From Panonychus citri (taxonomy: Eukaryota; Arthropoda; Arachnida; Trombidiformes; Tetranychidae): 64,000 nucleotides of DNA. Location: contig NW_026515543.1 in assembly GCF_014898815.1 (NCBI RefSeq), forward strand, positions 2,728,001 to 2,792,000. Reading direction: 5' to 3'. Under the pieces are notes generated by a model. It had not been told where the DNA came from and ran no database searches. It was given only the letters and a program-made list of their open reading frames with translations. Shown here one piece after another: positions 38,904 through 51,800 of this stretch. The translations under genes and the position numbers were made by a program. The first letter of the stretch is position 1; every line of letters starts with the position of its first letter.

Positions 38904-39937
38904 ATGTCTGATGAACCTGCTACATTACCCTTTTCTCCGGACCTTCATGTTGAACCTGGTAAGTTTATTTTCTAAATCAGAGGAACAATTATTTTCTCAA
39001 TTTCCTTTGTGTCTCTAAATCTTTTCACCATCAACACTATAATTTGATTGTTTTCTCCCTTTGTCTTTTTCCATTCATCAATATAACCGAAACATACTGT
39101 TTGTCATGATATCTAATCTATTTTAATATTATTCTTTTTCTCCCTTAATTCAGAGCAATCATCAGATCATGACGATAGAGGAAAATCAAAAGGCCCAAAG
39201 AAAAATGGTGACGCTGAGAATGAAAGTATTGGAACCGATTCTTCCGAAAATGAATATGATTTTACCACCGCTTATTTAGCCCCTCCAACTGTTCCTAAGG
39301 AACTAAAATTACCTGAAACTGTTACAGTTCTTGAAGGACCTCATGGAAGTAAAGTTTACCTCATTGGAACCGCTCATTTCAGTGAAAAGAGTTGGCAAGA
39401 CGTTGAACAGGTTAGACAATCTATTACACTGATTCACTTTCATCAAATTGATTCTATTACGCATATTGATGATATTGTTTTCTATTCAATTTCCTCATCA
39501 GGTTATTCGTCAAGTTAAACCTAATGTTGTCGTATTGGAATTGTGTAAAAGTCGATTATTTATATTGGAACATGATGAGAAGACTATGCTTGAAGAAGCT
39601 AAAAACATGGGATTAGCCAAGATACGAAAAAGTATTTCAGAAGTAAGAAAACAATTGACTACGATTGAGAACCAACTAATATCGGCTTCTAATCATGATT
39701 ACATTTTGGTTGTGTCTTACTAATTTACTGATTCTCTTCCTTTCTGTTCATTTAGTTCGGATTCGTCCAAGGTATTATTTCAGCTCTTTTACTCAGTCTA
39801 TCGGCTAAATTGGCTGAAGAACATGGTCTTTTCCCAGGAGGAGAATTCAGAGTTGCTTTTCGTGAGGTGAGTTGACTGGAGATTTTATTATTTCTCTCGA
39901 TAATTTAAAAATATCAATGTTTAATTTGGTCTTTTCT

Positions 39938-39969
<32 letters not shown>

Positions 39970-40643
39970 TGTTTGTATTATTTTTTAGGCTCGACAACTT
40001 CCTGGTTGTGTAGTACATTTAGGTGATCGACCAGTTTACATAACATTAACTCGGGGCATATCATCACTTAATTTGTGGCAGAAAATTAAGTTAACATATT
40101 CTATCCTATTTGATAATCCATCATTAACCAAAGAGGAGATCGAAAAATGCAAAGAAAAAGATATTTTAGATAAAATGTTACACGATATGGCCGAAGAATA
40201 CCCGACATTGAGTGAAGTTTTCGTCAGTGAACGTAACACCTATTTAACGTATTCCCTTCAATTAGCAGCCTCACCAATTCCTTGTAGTCAAACGAAAAAA
40301 TTAAAACCATCGATAGTTGTTGGAGTTGTCGGTATTGGACATGTACCAGGAATCGTCGAGTGCTGGGGAAAAGTTACCGATTCAGATATTCCACCTTTAT
40401 TATCGTAAGAGAGATTTTCCAATGGATTCTATCAACAATTGATTAATTCGCTCTTCTGCTTTTTGCTTTTCCAACAGAATTCCTGAAAAATCATTAACCT
40501 CAAAAATCGTTGCCAAGACCGTCAAGATTTCCGTTTACAGTGCCATAGTTTGGGCTGGATATCGTTACCTTGCACCAAAATCTTTCTCTAATTTCATCTA
40601 TTCCATACCGGATCGAATACAGAATATTTTCATCAATCCTTAA
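38904..40643 (+). CDS. TRABD: TraB domain-containing protein
   Basis: TraB/PrgY-like family protein linked with membranes; human TRABD is widely expressed, with an uncertain biochemical role (a metalloprotease-like fold is proposed for the wider family). Exons are 38904-38958, 39154-39410, 39502-39642, 39756-39866, 39989-40404 and 40478-40643, all in phase, giving 381 residues. Signatures are KVYLIGTAHFSEKSW, VVVLELCKSR, PGGEFRVAFREA, VHLGDRP, SERNTYLTYSLQ and GVVGIGHVPGI. These include the conserved GTAH, the ELC glutamate and the GHVPGI histidine. The N-terminal 80 residues are acidic and disordered. The C-terminus has a hydrophobic stretch (ISVYSAIVWAGYRYLA) as in the human protein. Confidence 0.95.
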
Positions 40644-40805
40644 TTACGATTATCGATAATGTTTGGTCTATATTACATCGAAGATGATTAGTCAAATCAA
40701 TCGCAATTAGCACCAACAATCTAACTTCGTCCGTAAAGAAATGCTGATGAGCTTCTTTCTCTCCCTCTCTCACACACATACACAAACATTGGAACCAAAT
40801 CAATA

Positions 40806-41177
40806 GATTCACCAATTCTAGAATTTTTTTAAACACAAAACTGATTGTTTGTCAAATGATTTACTGATATGATAAAACTGTAAGATGACAAAATCAACCT
40901 AATGGAAACAAAAACCTTTACATATAAACAATTACAAAAGTAAATGAATTTATATCAATGGCTGTGCATTTATGAGATTAATTGTTGTACAATATTGTAA
41001 AAAAATGAATGAAATCCAAATCAGAATAGTGGCAATTGGGAAAAATCTCATTTTCTCTTTTCCTCTCTTTTTTTGCGTCGTTAAGTTAATCATATTTTCC
41101 TTCTTTGGGGTAAACAACAGAAAAAAAGACAGAGAAAAGTGAGAGAGAAAATTAGAACTATTGAGACAAGTTCTCTC
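40806..41177. repeat. Direct repeat, copy 1 (TRABD 3' flank)
   Basis: Nearly identical to 42074-42673 in the same orientation. Matching blocks include GATATGATAAAACT, TTTATATCAATGGCTGTGCA and AAATGAATGAAATCC. Copy 1 lacks about 200 bases that copy 2 has between roughly 42320 and 42530. Confidence 0.9.
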
Positions 41178-41973
41178 AAAGAGCGGTTCGTGAATGTTGA
41201 GAACATAATTTCCAAGACCAATGTACCGAAGCTTCTTAAGTTCATCAAGACTTTAAAAGCGATTCCAAGGGTCAGAGTGGTTTGGTACGGTGACAATTAA
41301 TTGAGTTCTGGATTGTCAGAATTGTCTCAATCACAAGAATCCCGAATTCTTTCAATGTTGTTATGATATTTTCTTCAATTACACTCAGAGTGATCATGAT
41401 TTGAGGGACTCGTCCGGTTTTCTCTTCTCTCGGCCGATTGAACGATGTCTTCGTCGGTATCGATGTATTTGGTCGTTGGCGGAGGCTTCAAAACTAAAGT
41501 TGCTGTGGACAAGATTCGTCAACATTTACTCTCACTCTCTATCTTTTCCCCTGGATGGGTCTTGGAGATACTTGGACCAGAAAAGTTCACTCAGAACCAA
41601 AAGAAATTTTGGGAAAAATGATCGTTGAATATCAGACATTCACCCAAAGATATTCCCTTTTACACCAACTTTTGCCAAGGTTTTGATCTGAGTAGATAAG
41701 AAATGGTGAGATAATTAGTAACTCGATTTGGTTGACAATTTATCGCTAATTGAACCAACCACACGAAATGTTGATGGTGAAATATTCCTCGAAGATATTT
41801 ATGAAGAGGGACAATCGATTCGCTTACTCAATTGGAACGAGCCCTTAATTAAATGTTATTCAAGTTTGCGAACTGGATTAGAAGTACAATTGATTTTCAA
41901 AATTAACTTCCAATTCCATTTTCGTAGATTATCTTATTTGGAACCACCAATCACTTTCGATAACTCAAGTTGA
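41163..41973 (+). pseudogene. ENGASE pseudogene: Cytosolic endo-beta-N-acetylglucosaminidase (ENGase, GH85) pseudogene fragment
   Basis: Pieces of a GH85 domain appear in order but in several frames. 41163-41300 reads RFVNVENIISK and VRVVWYGDN, then a TAA stop. About 41330-41420 reads FFQCCYDIFFNYTQSDHDLR. About 41440-41460 reads the DVFVGIDVFGR type. About 41475-41615 reads GGGFKTKVAVDKIRQH, IFSPGWVLEILG and NQKKFWEK. Then comes PFYTNFCQGFDLS. 41730-41973 reads DNLSLIEP and LEDIYEEGQSIRLLNW. Intact ENGases have these motifs in this order, including the N-x-E of the active site (NVEN). At least one stop and several frameshifts break it, and no start is found. Exon junctions are largely absent, which suggests a retrocopy or old decay. 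The fragment lies exactly between two direct repeats. Confidence 0.78.
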
Positions 41974-42073
41974 AATTCTGAGCGATTCCATGTGAGTCCA
42001 AACAGAAAAGCGGTTCTTACATCAATTAGTATCGAGAAAATTGATCTAACTACGGAATCGAGTTTCAATAAAT

Positions 42074-42673
42074 ATTCACCAATTCTATCAATCAATTGTT
42101 TGCAACAAACGACTAACTGTTTGATTTGTCAATTGATTTACTGATATGATAAAACTTTAAGATGACAAAATCAACATAATGGAAACAAAAAACCTTTACA
42201 TATAAACAATTACAAAAGTAAATGAATTTATATCAATGGCTGTGCATTTATGAGATTAATTGTTGTACAATATTGTAAAAAAAATGAATGAAATCCAAAT
42301 CAGAATACTGGCAATTAAGAAAAGTGACCAATCATAATTTAAGATGAGAAATTGTGAGTAAGTAAAAAACTCAAAGAAATTGAATGAATAGATGAGAAAA
42401 AAACGCTTATCCATTTGATTGGAAAACAGTTACAATTGATTGTCGAAGAGTAAATTGTCAACAAATAGAAAACCGCCAAAATGAGAAAGAGAGATTTATT
42501 ATTCTCTCTCATTCTCTCTCATTTTCTCTTTTCATCTCTTTCCTTTCCTCTTTCTACCTCAACTTTTTCTACGTCGTTAAGTTAATCATATTTTCCCTCT
42601 TTGGAGTAAACAACAGAAAAAAAGACAGAGAAAAGAAAGAGAGAAAACCATAACTATTGAAGTTCTCTTTCAT
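42074..42673. repeat. Direct repeat, copy 2
   Basis: Same-orientation partner of 40806-41177, about 1.27 kb apart. By eye, the best-aligned 170 bases differ at only a handful of positions. It ends just upstream of the probable first exon of the BAH gene. Confidence 0.9.
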
Positions 42674-42765
42674 TTTCATGTTTGTTATTCTCTAATTCGG
42701 TTATCAAATATAATGTGTTTTCTTTCAATTCCCAATCAACAATCAAAGAACAATTTAATTAAAAG

Positions 42766-43363
42766 GTAAGTTTACTGTTCTGTTTAATTAGAATTACAAT
42801 TGGAAAAAAGAACAAAATTGTAAATTCTTTTTTCTTTTCTTCTTCTTCTTCTTCTTCTGCTTGGTGATGACAGAGAGAGAGAGAAAGAAAGAGAGAAAGA
42901 GAGGAAAATAGAAAGAGGAAAAACTCTTTACATGTACATGAGAATTTTCTGGTTTCTGGTCTCTTTCTATTCTATTTTCTTCTCTTCTCTTCTCTTGTCT
43001 TCTCTTTCTCTTCTTTCTATAAAGCAATTGATGGAAAAGAAAGAGCTGGGCAAGAACCAGAGAGAAAATAGAAAGAGAAGATAAATAAAAACGAAAGAGA
43101 AAAAGATAGAAAAAGGTGGAAAGAAATATCTTGTAATAGAAAATATTGTAACATCATCATGTTGTTTATCAATTTTCTCTTCTTCTTTTTCTCTTTCTTT
43201 CTTTTCTCTCTCTTCTTCTTCTCTCTGTCTTAATCTGTTTCTTCTGCTATTTTGTTTTTGTTATTCTCTGCATCATCATCATCTTCTTCTCTCATTTTAT
43301 TTTGATATGATATTTTATTTTCTATTTCAATGTGAATTTTGTTGTTCTCTTCTTCTTTTTTAG
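42766..43363 (+). other. Probable 5' UTR intron of the BAH gene
   Basis: A strong donor (AAAAG then GTAAGTTT) at 42766 pairs with a pyrimidine-rich acceptor TTCTTTTTTAG ending at 43363. The joined sequence has a TAA in frame before the ATG at 43372, so the upstream exon is non-coding. The interior holds TTC/CT repeats; open frames there are spurious. Confidence 0.55.
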
Positions 43364-43371
43364 TGTCAACT

Positions 43372-46300
43372 ATGTGGCGACCTTGGAGAAAATCACCTGG
43401 AAATGGAACTGATTTACACAATCAGAATTATTCTGTTCCCTGTGAACAATGTGAAGCTTCATCAATATCCTTATCACCATCCACCATGAATACTTATACT
43501 ACTCTTACTCCCAGAAATGCAATCTCTTCATCATCAACACTTACCTCAACCTCTCTAATTGACTTTAATGGTCACCAAAATAATCATAATCATCATTTTA
43601 CCAATCGACATCCATTGATTCAAGAGCAGCCCGAAGTACTCATAATTAAAAGTGATTGTGAGTCTCTGTCCGATGATGAGGTCAAAAGTAATACTGGATC
43701 AGGTAAATTTTTCCATTTCCTATTCATCTCAATAGAATCTTTTCTTTTATTTCTATTTATAATTTATTACCATTATTAGAGTTAACACCATGTAAAAATA
43801 TCTTCTGTCAGTTGTTATTATTTTTCTCCTCTGTTATCTAATATCGGTTATTATTATTACTATTCTGTTATTCAATTCTATTGATAAAACTAGTGGAAAT
43901 CTGTCTCTCTCTCTCTCCGACCTATTCAAAGTTGACATTTAGTTGTTATTATTATTATTATTATTTATATTCATTCAAAAATTGGTGCTTCTTATATTTG
44001 CATTCTCAACCTAAATTATAATTGCAATTAGTCATCTCCGACTTTTGGACTAATGGACAATCAATTTTTTTAGAAAGGTTTTCTTTGTGATTACTCAATT
44101 TATCAGCAATTAAAGCCAACTGACTCAATCAGTTTCTCTCACTAAATGTTAGAATTTATTGTTCTCTATTTCTATTTATCTGTTTTAAGTGTTCATTTTG
44201 TTTTCTTTTTCTTATTTTTCTCTCTTCTCTAATTTATGATCTTGTTATTGTATTTACTTTGTTGCTTCTCTTATGTAGACTGTTATCGGACCAGATTTTA
44301 TTACGACTCACCTGTATCTGGATCACCTCCTCCCCCCTTAATCTATTATCCATTGGATCAAAGATCTTATTCTGTTAGTAATGATATTTCATCATCATCA
44401 TCATCAATTCCAACTTTACCTGTGGCAAGTCCTGAAGTGTTAAACTTTATAAAGCAACGTGATCTTGATCGTTTGGTGGATCGTATTGAGAATTACAATT
44501 GTAATGATACAACAGTAAACTCTTGCATTTTACCTCGAACTATGGTGGATAACGAAACCACCGAACCTTTTATACCAAATGAAGATGATATTAATAGTAG
44601 GCAATCATCATCAATGCCTATTAACTGTTGTGATGGGTTAACCTTATTAAGTGCTCTTGCTGAGCAACGAGCCCTTGAAGAGGAAAGTCGACTTGAAAGT
44701 GATAGATGTTACCCTTATCCCTATTCAGCTGATTTTAGACCAAGTGATCTATTGACAACATCATCTCCATTAACAAATATAAGAAGGTTAACCCTTGAAC
44801 CACCCGAACATCGAATACAATCCGTTGAAAGGCCAATCAGTACAAGTTCTACTGATTTTAATCTAAAAGAAGACGAAACATGTTCCAATGAGCCAATATT
44901 TGAACCTCAGATAAATTCACCAATGCCAACAACATCTCCACCACCTCCCCCTGTTCTTACTGTATCGCCAAATCTTCCCTCAATCATAAAACCAGCATCT
45001 TCCATTTCATCCTGTGAGAAAAAAGACTCACCCATATTACCTCCTAAATCCCGTGAAAAATCACAACAATTATCAAAAGTAAAATCTCAAAAAATAACAA
45101 AAAAATCATCTTCTACATCTTCACCAGCACAAGCAGCAAAATCAAAATCAAAATCTGAATCATCATCATCTTCTTCGGCAGTATCATCATCATCATCATC
45201 ATCAAAAACAACAACAACAACAATAACACCCATTGAACTTCCTTTGAAAAAAAGAAAGCGTCAATCATCATCATCAGTTTCATCAAACGAATATAATTTT
45301 ACCCGTCGCAGTGAAAGACTATTTGTTCTGGACTCATATTATCTTTATGGTATCCAACCTCCTGATGCTCGAAAAGAATTATTCGAGAAAACTCCACCAA
45401 GATCTAAGAAATCGGCACAGAAAGAATCATCATCAACCTCTTCCATCGATTCATCCACATCGACGACCACAAACAACACAACTAAACCAATATCATCATC
45501 ATCATCATTATCATCTTCATCTTCACCAACTATTAAACCTTCAATTAAAAGTAATACATCGACTATCGTTGCAACTTCTCCTTTTACCAATAATGAGTCT
45601 TGTCATCAAGTAGAAAACAATCAACAAGATGAAGTAATTCCATGTGATGCAAAAAGTGAGGAAATTGATGATTTATCAATTAAATTAGAAGATAAAAGAA
45701 AGCGTAAAAAGATGCAAATCAATAATGACAATAATAATAATACAAATTGTACCAATAATCATGTTACCTCTGTTGATAAAGATATAAAATCGACGACTAC
45801 GACGACGATAAGCACAACAGCAAATATAAAACCTGTTAAAGAAAATAATGTTTATAAAATGAAGAGAAACGCAAAGTCAAAAATACGAAATTATAATGGA
45901 AATGATAACAATTCGAAATTTTTATCCGAAAACGAAGAATGGAACTGGTCTGGTCCCGGAATCAAAAAATCAACTGGAAAGCCAAAGTCAAAGAAAACCT
46001 TTTACAAAGAGATTATCCGTGGCAATGAATTAATTAAAATCGGCGATTGTGCTGTTTTCTATTCGCGATCTAAACCAAATTTACCATACGTTGGACGAAT
46101 CGATTCAATGTGGCAATCAACCAATGGTTCAATGATCGTTCGCCTTACATGGTTCTACCATCCAGAGGAGACAAAATCTCATCCCAATCTTAAAGATTTA
46201 AAGGTAAACACACCAAATAATTAATTCTCTGGAAATTAAACTCTTCACTATCATTCAAATAACAAGATTACTCATAATTTTCTAATTTCTAATTTACAAA

Positions 46301-46575
46301 TTCGATGATTAATTTATAGTTTTGTTTACTATTTCTGTCATTCTTTTTTCTAGGGAGCTCTATTCGAATCTCAACATTACGATCAAAATGATGTTCGAAC
46401 CATTTTACATAAATGTTCAGTTCTACCCTGGGAGGAATATCAGTCTCGACTAAAGGATAATCCAGAGATAAACAATAATCCACAATTACCAAAGCTCTAC
46501 TATCTGGCCGGTTATTATGATCCCATCAGTAGGAAAGTTCAGATATCACCTGAGATTCCATTAAAAGAAGTTTAA
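43372..46575 (+). CDS. wge-like: BAH-domain chromatin protein (BAHCC1/TNRC18/winged eye family)
   Basis: The BAH domain of this family reads histone marks such as H3K27me3 in gene silencing. Exons are 43372-43702, 44279-46203 and 46354-46575, all in phase, giving 825 residues. The first 450 or so residues are serine-, proline- and lysine-rich and disordered. A short conserved patch (RRSERLFVLDSYYLYGIQPP) lies near residue 465. The C-terminal BAH domain starts at EIIRGNELIKIGDCAVF and continues LPYVGRIDSMWQS, VRLTWFYHPEET, GALFESQHYDQNDVRTILHKC and LYYLAGYYDP. The BAH domain clearly matches BAHCC1, TNRC18 and fly winged eye. The protein is much shorter than the vertebrate ones and has no visible Tudor-like part. 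Confidence 0.9.
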
Positions 46576-48860
46576 TCAAAGGAAAAGTCCCTCTCTCACC
46601 ATCTTCATCATCATCTTGTCTTAATGAAAGCAAAAAAATCAAAAAACAACTACAAAAATCAACAATGATTCACAAAAACCCTTTTACATTTACTATTTCC
46701 ACCTACAACTCACCTTTTCATCTTGCGATTTACTTACTTCTTTTCTCTCTTAATTTATTTTCACTGTGTCTCTCTCTCCCTCTCCCTCTCCTACTCTTTC
46801 ATCCTTAATAATTTGTAATACCAAACACTCTCTCATCTTCCTTATCGTATCCCAATAGTTTGTTACTCTTCTTCCCCCCTCTCACTCTCTCTCTCTTTCT
46901 TTCTCTTTTAATTATCACTATCCTCTTTTTGCAAGAGAAAAACAGTTTCCCTTGAAGGAGAAAAAGTTCATCATCTTTCTCACTCACAGTAACAATACTA
47001 CAATTTAATTTCGTTGGAAAACATTGTACTTCTTTGCTTGTCGAATCAACAAGAAGATCGTTATGTTTAATGTCATCTCTCAAATTTTAACTGAAAACAA
47101 AAACAAAATAAAAAATGTTCCAAAATCATCTTAATTTTACTTCCCATGTCTACAATTTAATTCTAAAGAAAATATAAAGATTATCGAGACAGAAAAATTC
47201 TCTCATAATCCAATAGTTTCTCTTTTTTTTTCTTCGGATAATTGGATTACATGGACACCGAGCTTTTAATTTACTTGAATGAATCACTTATTACCTTTGC
47301 TGAGTCTTCATCTTCATCTTCATATTGAATTACGGAATACGGAAATTGAATTAGCTAATTGTAGATCTCAACAATGAATATGTGAAACCGAAACACTCTT
47401 ATCGGCTTAAAGTCCACGAATCGCGCGACCAAAATTGTCCCGAAAAAGTTATTGAGATATTTAGGCTCTTCAAGCGGAGAAAAAACTTCGCTCACAAAGC
47501 AAAAAGAAATTCAGACGGACTTTTGGCCTACCGAAGGTCAATTCCCAAATCCATAAAGGTGAACTATTGTCTGAGATTCTTCGTTCTCAAAATTTTCTCT
47601 TAAAAACAATTCTATTAGTCTAACGTAATCGCCCAGTCTAACCATCTAAATTAACTAATAATCTTTCTCGATCATAAGTTATTATAAAAATCGTCGATTA
47701 GCAATTATGTTGATCGCTCGCCTCCTTGTTAACTTTAATTGTTGAAAGAAAATGAAAACATTTTCACTTATGATACTTTCCCTTAGGATTGACAATTGAA
47801 AGTTTCAATTTGAAACTTGAAAAGTGAAACTTATTTGCTTTTAACGCACACAAATAAACAATCAGTAAATCCACTCATCAGAAATGGAGTAATCAAATTG
47901 GCTCACTGATTATAAGGTAACAATTGGAATCAACTAATGTTTATAATACACACCAACGAATGTATTTTGTCAATTAACTATATCCAACAATTTAGAAATG
48001 TGATCAACTGTGTCGCCGTAAACATGTAATTGTAATTGACTTTTTTTCTCTCTCTCTCCATTTTCACCTAATCAAGTAATTAATTTTTCTCTCTCATTCT
48101 CTCCCATTTTGGTGGTGGTAACAATTTCTTTTTTTCTCTCTTATTACCAATTGTGTGTCAATTTAGATTCCAAAGGGTTAAAGAGAAATCGTCAATTTCC
48201 AATTCAGATGGAAAGTGTTTCTTCATGGAGATAACTGAATTTACTTTTGTGCTGGAAAATTGAAACAATCATAAAGTGTCGAGAAAACAAAAATGGCGAC
48301 AACTTAAAATTCTTTTCTATTTTTCAATATTCTTATGTTTGTTATCCCGCCTCATCTATTTCAACCTTAATCATCATCACCCTCAAATTGTTAATCAAGT
48401 CATCAGTTAAACAACAACCTTCTTCATCTAATTACAATTAAGTTATGTGTTCACTGTTGGAACAATTTATCAACAGTTATTTTATTTATACCCGATTGTT
48501 AATTTAACGCTTTTTTCTATATTTTAGAAATTGTTTTTCTTTCCCCAAATTAATTGTTTCTAATCAATTGGGTAATTAGATTGATCTATCATTCTAATTC
48601 TAATCATCATCATCATCATCCTTCTGACAAACCAAAAGTGATTCCATCATCAATTTCACTCTAATTAGACTGTTAATCCATCCATTTAACTTTTACCAAT
48701 TATCTTAATCTCAATATTTAGTGAACATTATTTACCCTCCATTTTTATATTGTTGTGATTAACGTTTTAGTTGTTTTTGTTTCCCTGTGGATGGGATAAT
48801 ATTTTCACGGTAGAGAAGACGAAAGTGATTAACAAATAGAAGAAAAAAAATATCATCATC
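46576..48860. other. Intergenic region between the BAH gene and the ABCH gene
   Basis: CT-rich BAH 3' flank to about 46950. A short stretch at 47385-47560 has unusual CpG content but no recognised product. From about 47700 it is AT-rich DNA with ATC repeats near 48605. No supported exon. Confidence 0.55.
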
Positions 48861-51800
48861 ATGATTGTCATTAATGAGATGAGAGATCGTGAGTTTACAT
48901 CTCTACCAAACATGGATGTATTGGAAGAGATTAAGACAATTGATCAACCAGTATTGGCGATTCTTAATCCAAGAAGGCGACTTCTTCTTGACCCTGGAGT
49001 TCCTAGTGCTGTTCAAGTTCGTAGTGTTACTTATACCCTTGGAAGTGCTGATAAAATTGTGAACATTTTGAATCGCACCAACATGACAGTTCCACTTGGG
49101 GCAATTTATTCACTTCTTGGACCCAGTGGGTGCGGTAAGACAACTTTACTTAGATGTGTCATCGGGTGTCTTAAGCCACAAAAAGGATTAATCAGAGTCT
49201 TCGGTTATAAACCAGGAACCAAAGGAAGTTTTATTCCAGGTTAGATTATCTCAATTCTTACTTACAACACGAACAACATAAAGCAAAATGTTAATTTGAT
49301 TTAATTTTACCCTTTGGATTAACTTACAGTTCAATTGTGGATTTGTTGTTTATCAATGTATTAATTGTTTTTTGTTGACAATTTTTCCTCAGGACCTGGA
49401 ATTGGTTATATGCCGCAAGATTTTGCTCTTTATGATGATTTAACCATTGAGGAAACTTTAATCTACTTTGGTCGAGTTTACTTTATGCACAATGATTTAC
49501 TCCAACAACGAATAGATTATTTAATTGAGATAATGGATTTACCCAAGAGAGGATTTTATATTAAAAATTTATCGGGTGGACAGAAACGTCGAGTCTCATT
49601 TGCCTGTTCCCTGGTCCATAAACCTAAATTATTACTTCTAGATGAGCCAACCGTTGGTGTTGATCCAATTTTACGTACTCGAATTTGGGATGTTCTAATT
49701 CATTTAACGGAGAACGAGAAAATGACCGTAATAATTACAACTCATTATATTGAGGAAACTCGGCGATCTCATATGGTTGGATTTATGCGTCGAGGTCACA
49801 TTCTGGCTGAAGATTCACCGTCAACATTAATCCGTCGCTATCATGCCAAAAGTTTGGAGGATGTTTTTTATAAATTATGTGTCGCTCAGAAGCGACAATC
49901 AAAATTATGGAAACGAACCTCATCAAGGAAAAGATCAGGACTTTTCTCAAAGTATCCGCTTTCACCAAGAGACTGGAATGAACCTCCAGGAATAGTTGGT
50001 GGTTTAGGCCAAGGATTAGGAGATGGACTTGAATCAGCAGATGAATTGGAACCTGAAACACCCGAATCAGGTTTCGGTCCCGACATGGCTCTCGATTCGA
50101 GTAATGCTCATTGGTACACTAAACTTGACGCGGTGACTCGTAAAATTTTAATCCAATCAGTTCGTCAACCATCAGCCATATTTGCACAATTTATCCTTCC
50201 CCTTGTTTCACTGTTCCTTTTCTGCTGGTGTGTCGGAGGAACCCCGAAATTAGTTCCAATTGCTCTGGTTAACAATGAGAATCCACCTTACCTATCGGAA
50301 ACCTATTTATCTCATATCGACAAATCGATAATTAGTTTAAGAAATTATTCCTCCCTGGAAGAAGCTCTTGAAGGTGTTAGAGCCAATAAACTATTGGCCG
50401 CTCTTCACTTTGAGCATAATTTTTCCGATTCATTGATACAACGTTCAGAAACAAATGAGATACTTTCTGATCGGGTTGTCAACGATTCGACAATTAAAAT
50501 CTATGCTGATCTCACCAATAAGATTTTAGTTGTTACCTTGCTTCGTTCATTGAACATTGCCGTTCAAAAGTTTCTTCGTGATGTTTCAAGTGACCTCGGA
50601 TATTCATCAGAACTTTTTACTCCCCCAATTAAGGTGGAATCAGCCATTTTCGGTGAATATCGACCTGGTGATTACTTTGCCGTTCGTGATTACGGAATTC
50701 CCGGAACTTTAATTATTTTAACTTATTCTTGTGCCTTTGGATTAACAGTTATGGTTCTTACCGGTGAGTTAATTGTTATCACTTTAATCACTATATATTT
50801 AATTCAATTTCAGCTCATCGATTACAATTTATCCTATTTTATGACAACAATCAATTCTATATCAAAAACTGACATTAAATTAGATTCAATAACAATTGAT
50901 TACTTTTTTCTTAGCTAATTTAACATTGACAAAATTACAGGAGATACAGTTTAAAATGTAATCGACAATTAAGTTTAATGTTTAATTTTGATTTCAATTG
51001 ATTTTCAAAATTGTTATCATTATTGTTTACTTGCATCAACAATCAAATCATTTTCTGATACAATTAAAGTTAATCAATAAATCAGTCAAGTTATTTTCAG
51101 ATTTACCATAATAATCAACGAATTACATTTGATTTAATCATCATTATTAGAAAAAAAATTAATCAACTGAACTGTAGGTTGTTGATTAAGGTAATTAATT
51201 TTAATTATAAAATACATTGGATATTGATTATTGATCAATTAAAATGTAATAAAAATTATGATTTTGATCTAATTAACGAGTGAACCGAATTGATTAATTA
51301 CATGTTGATTGGATTATCGGTCAACCTTTTGATTGACTTTAATCATTTGAAATTGATTATCACTCGATAATCAATCAGATTGAATCATTTCAATTAATCA
51401 GTTGACTTTATCTTTGGTATTGAAAACACAGAATTAATTAAAAGTTAGCTTATTAGTTAATCAATGAGCGATATCGTTAAATTATCAACTAAAGGAAGGA
51501 AGTTAAACTTGATCACAATTTAACCCACTAATCATAATCCTAACAATCAACATCTTAATTATGTTGATGGCCAACATTGTTATTTTAACAATCGGAGCCA
51601 TCACTGGATTAACTTTAAACACTTTAATCAAGAATATATAATTCAATGAATGAGTTAATTAGTTAATTTGGTTGTTGGTTGATTACATTGTATTTACTGA
51701 TTTGAATCAACAATTTATTCAACTAATCATTTGTTGCATAGTTAATAAATTTTGTTCCGCTATCGATAACCAATAACAGGACGTAAATGTATATTAATTG

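Noticed and set aside
41401..41628. 75-residue plus-strand open frame as a gene
   Set aside because: It is one of several frames covering the ENGase pseudogene; the similarity jumps between frames.
42794..43421. Minus-strand Lys/Glu/Arg-rich frames
   Set aside because: Reverse reading of TTC/CT tracts inside the BAH gene 5' UTR intron.
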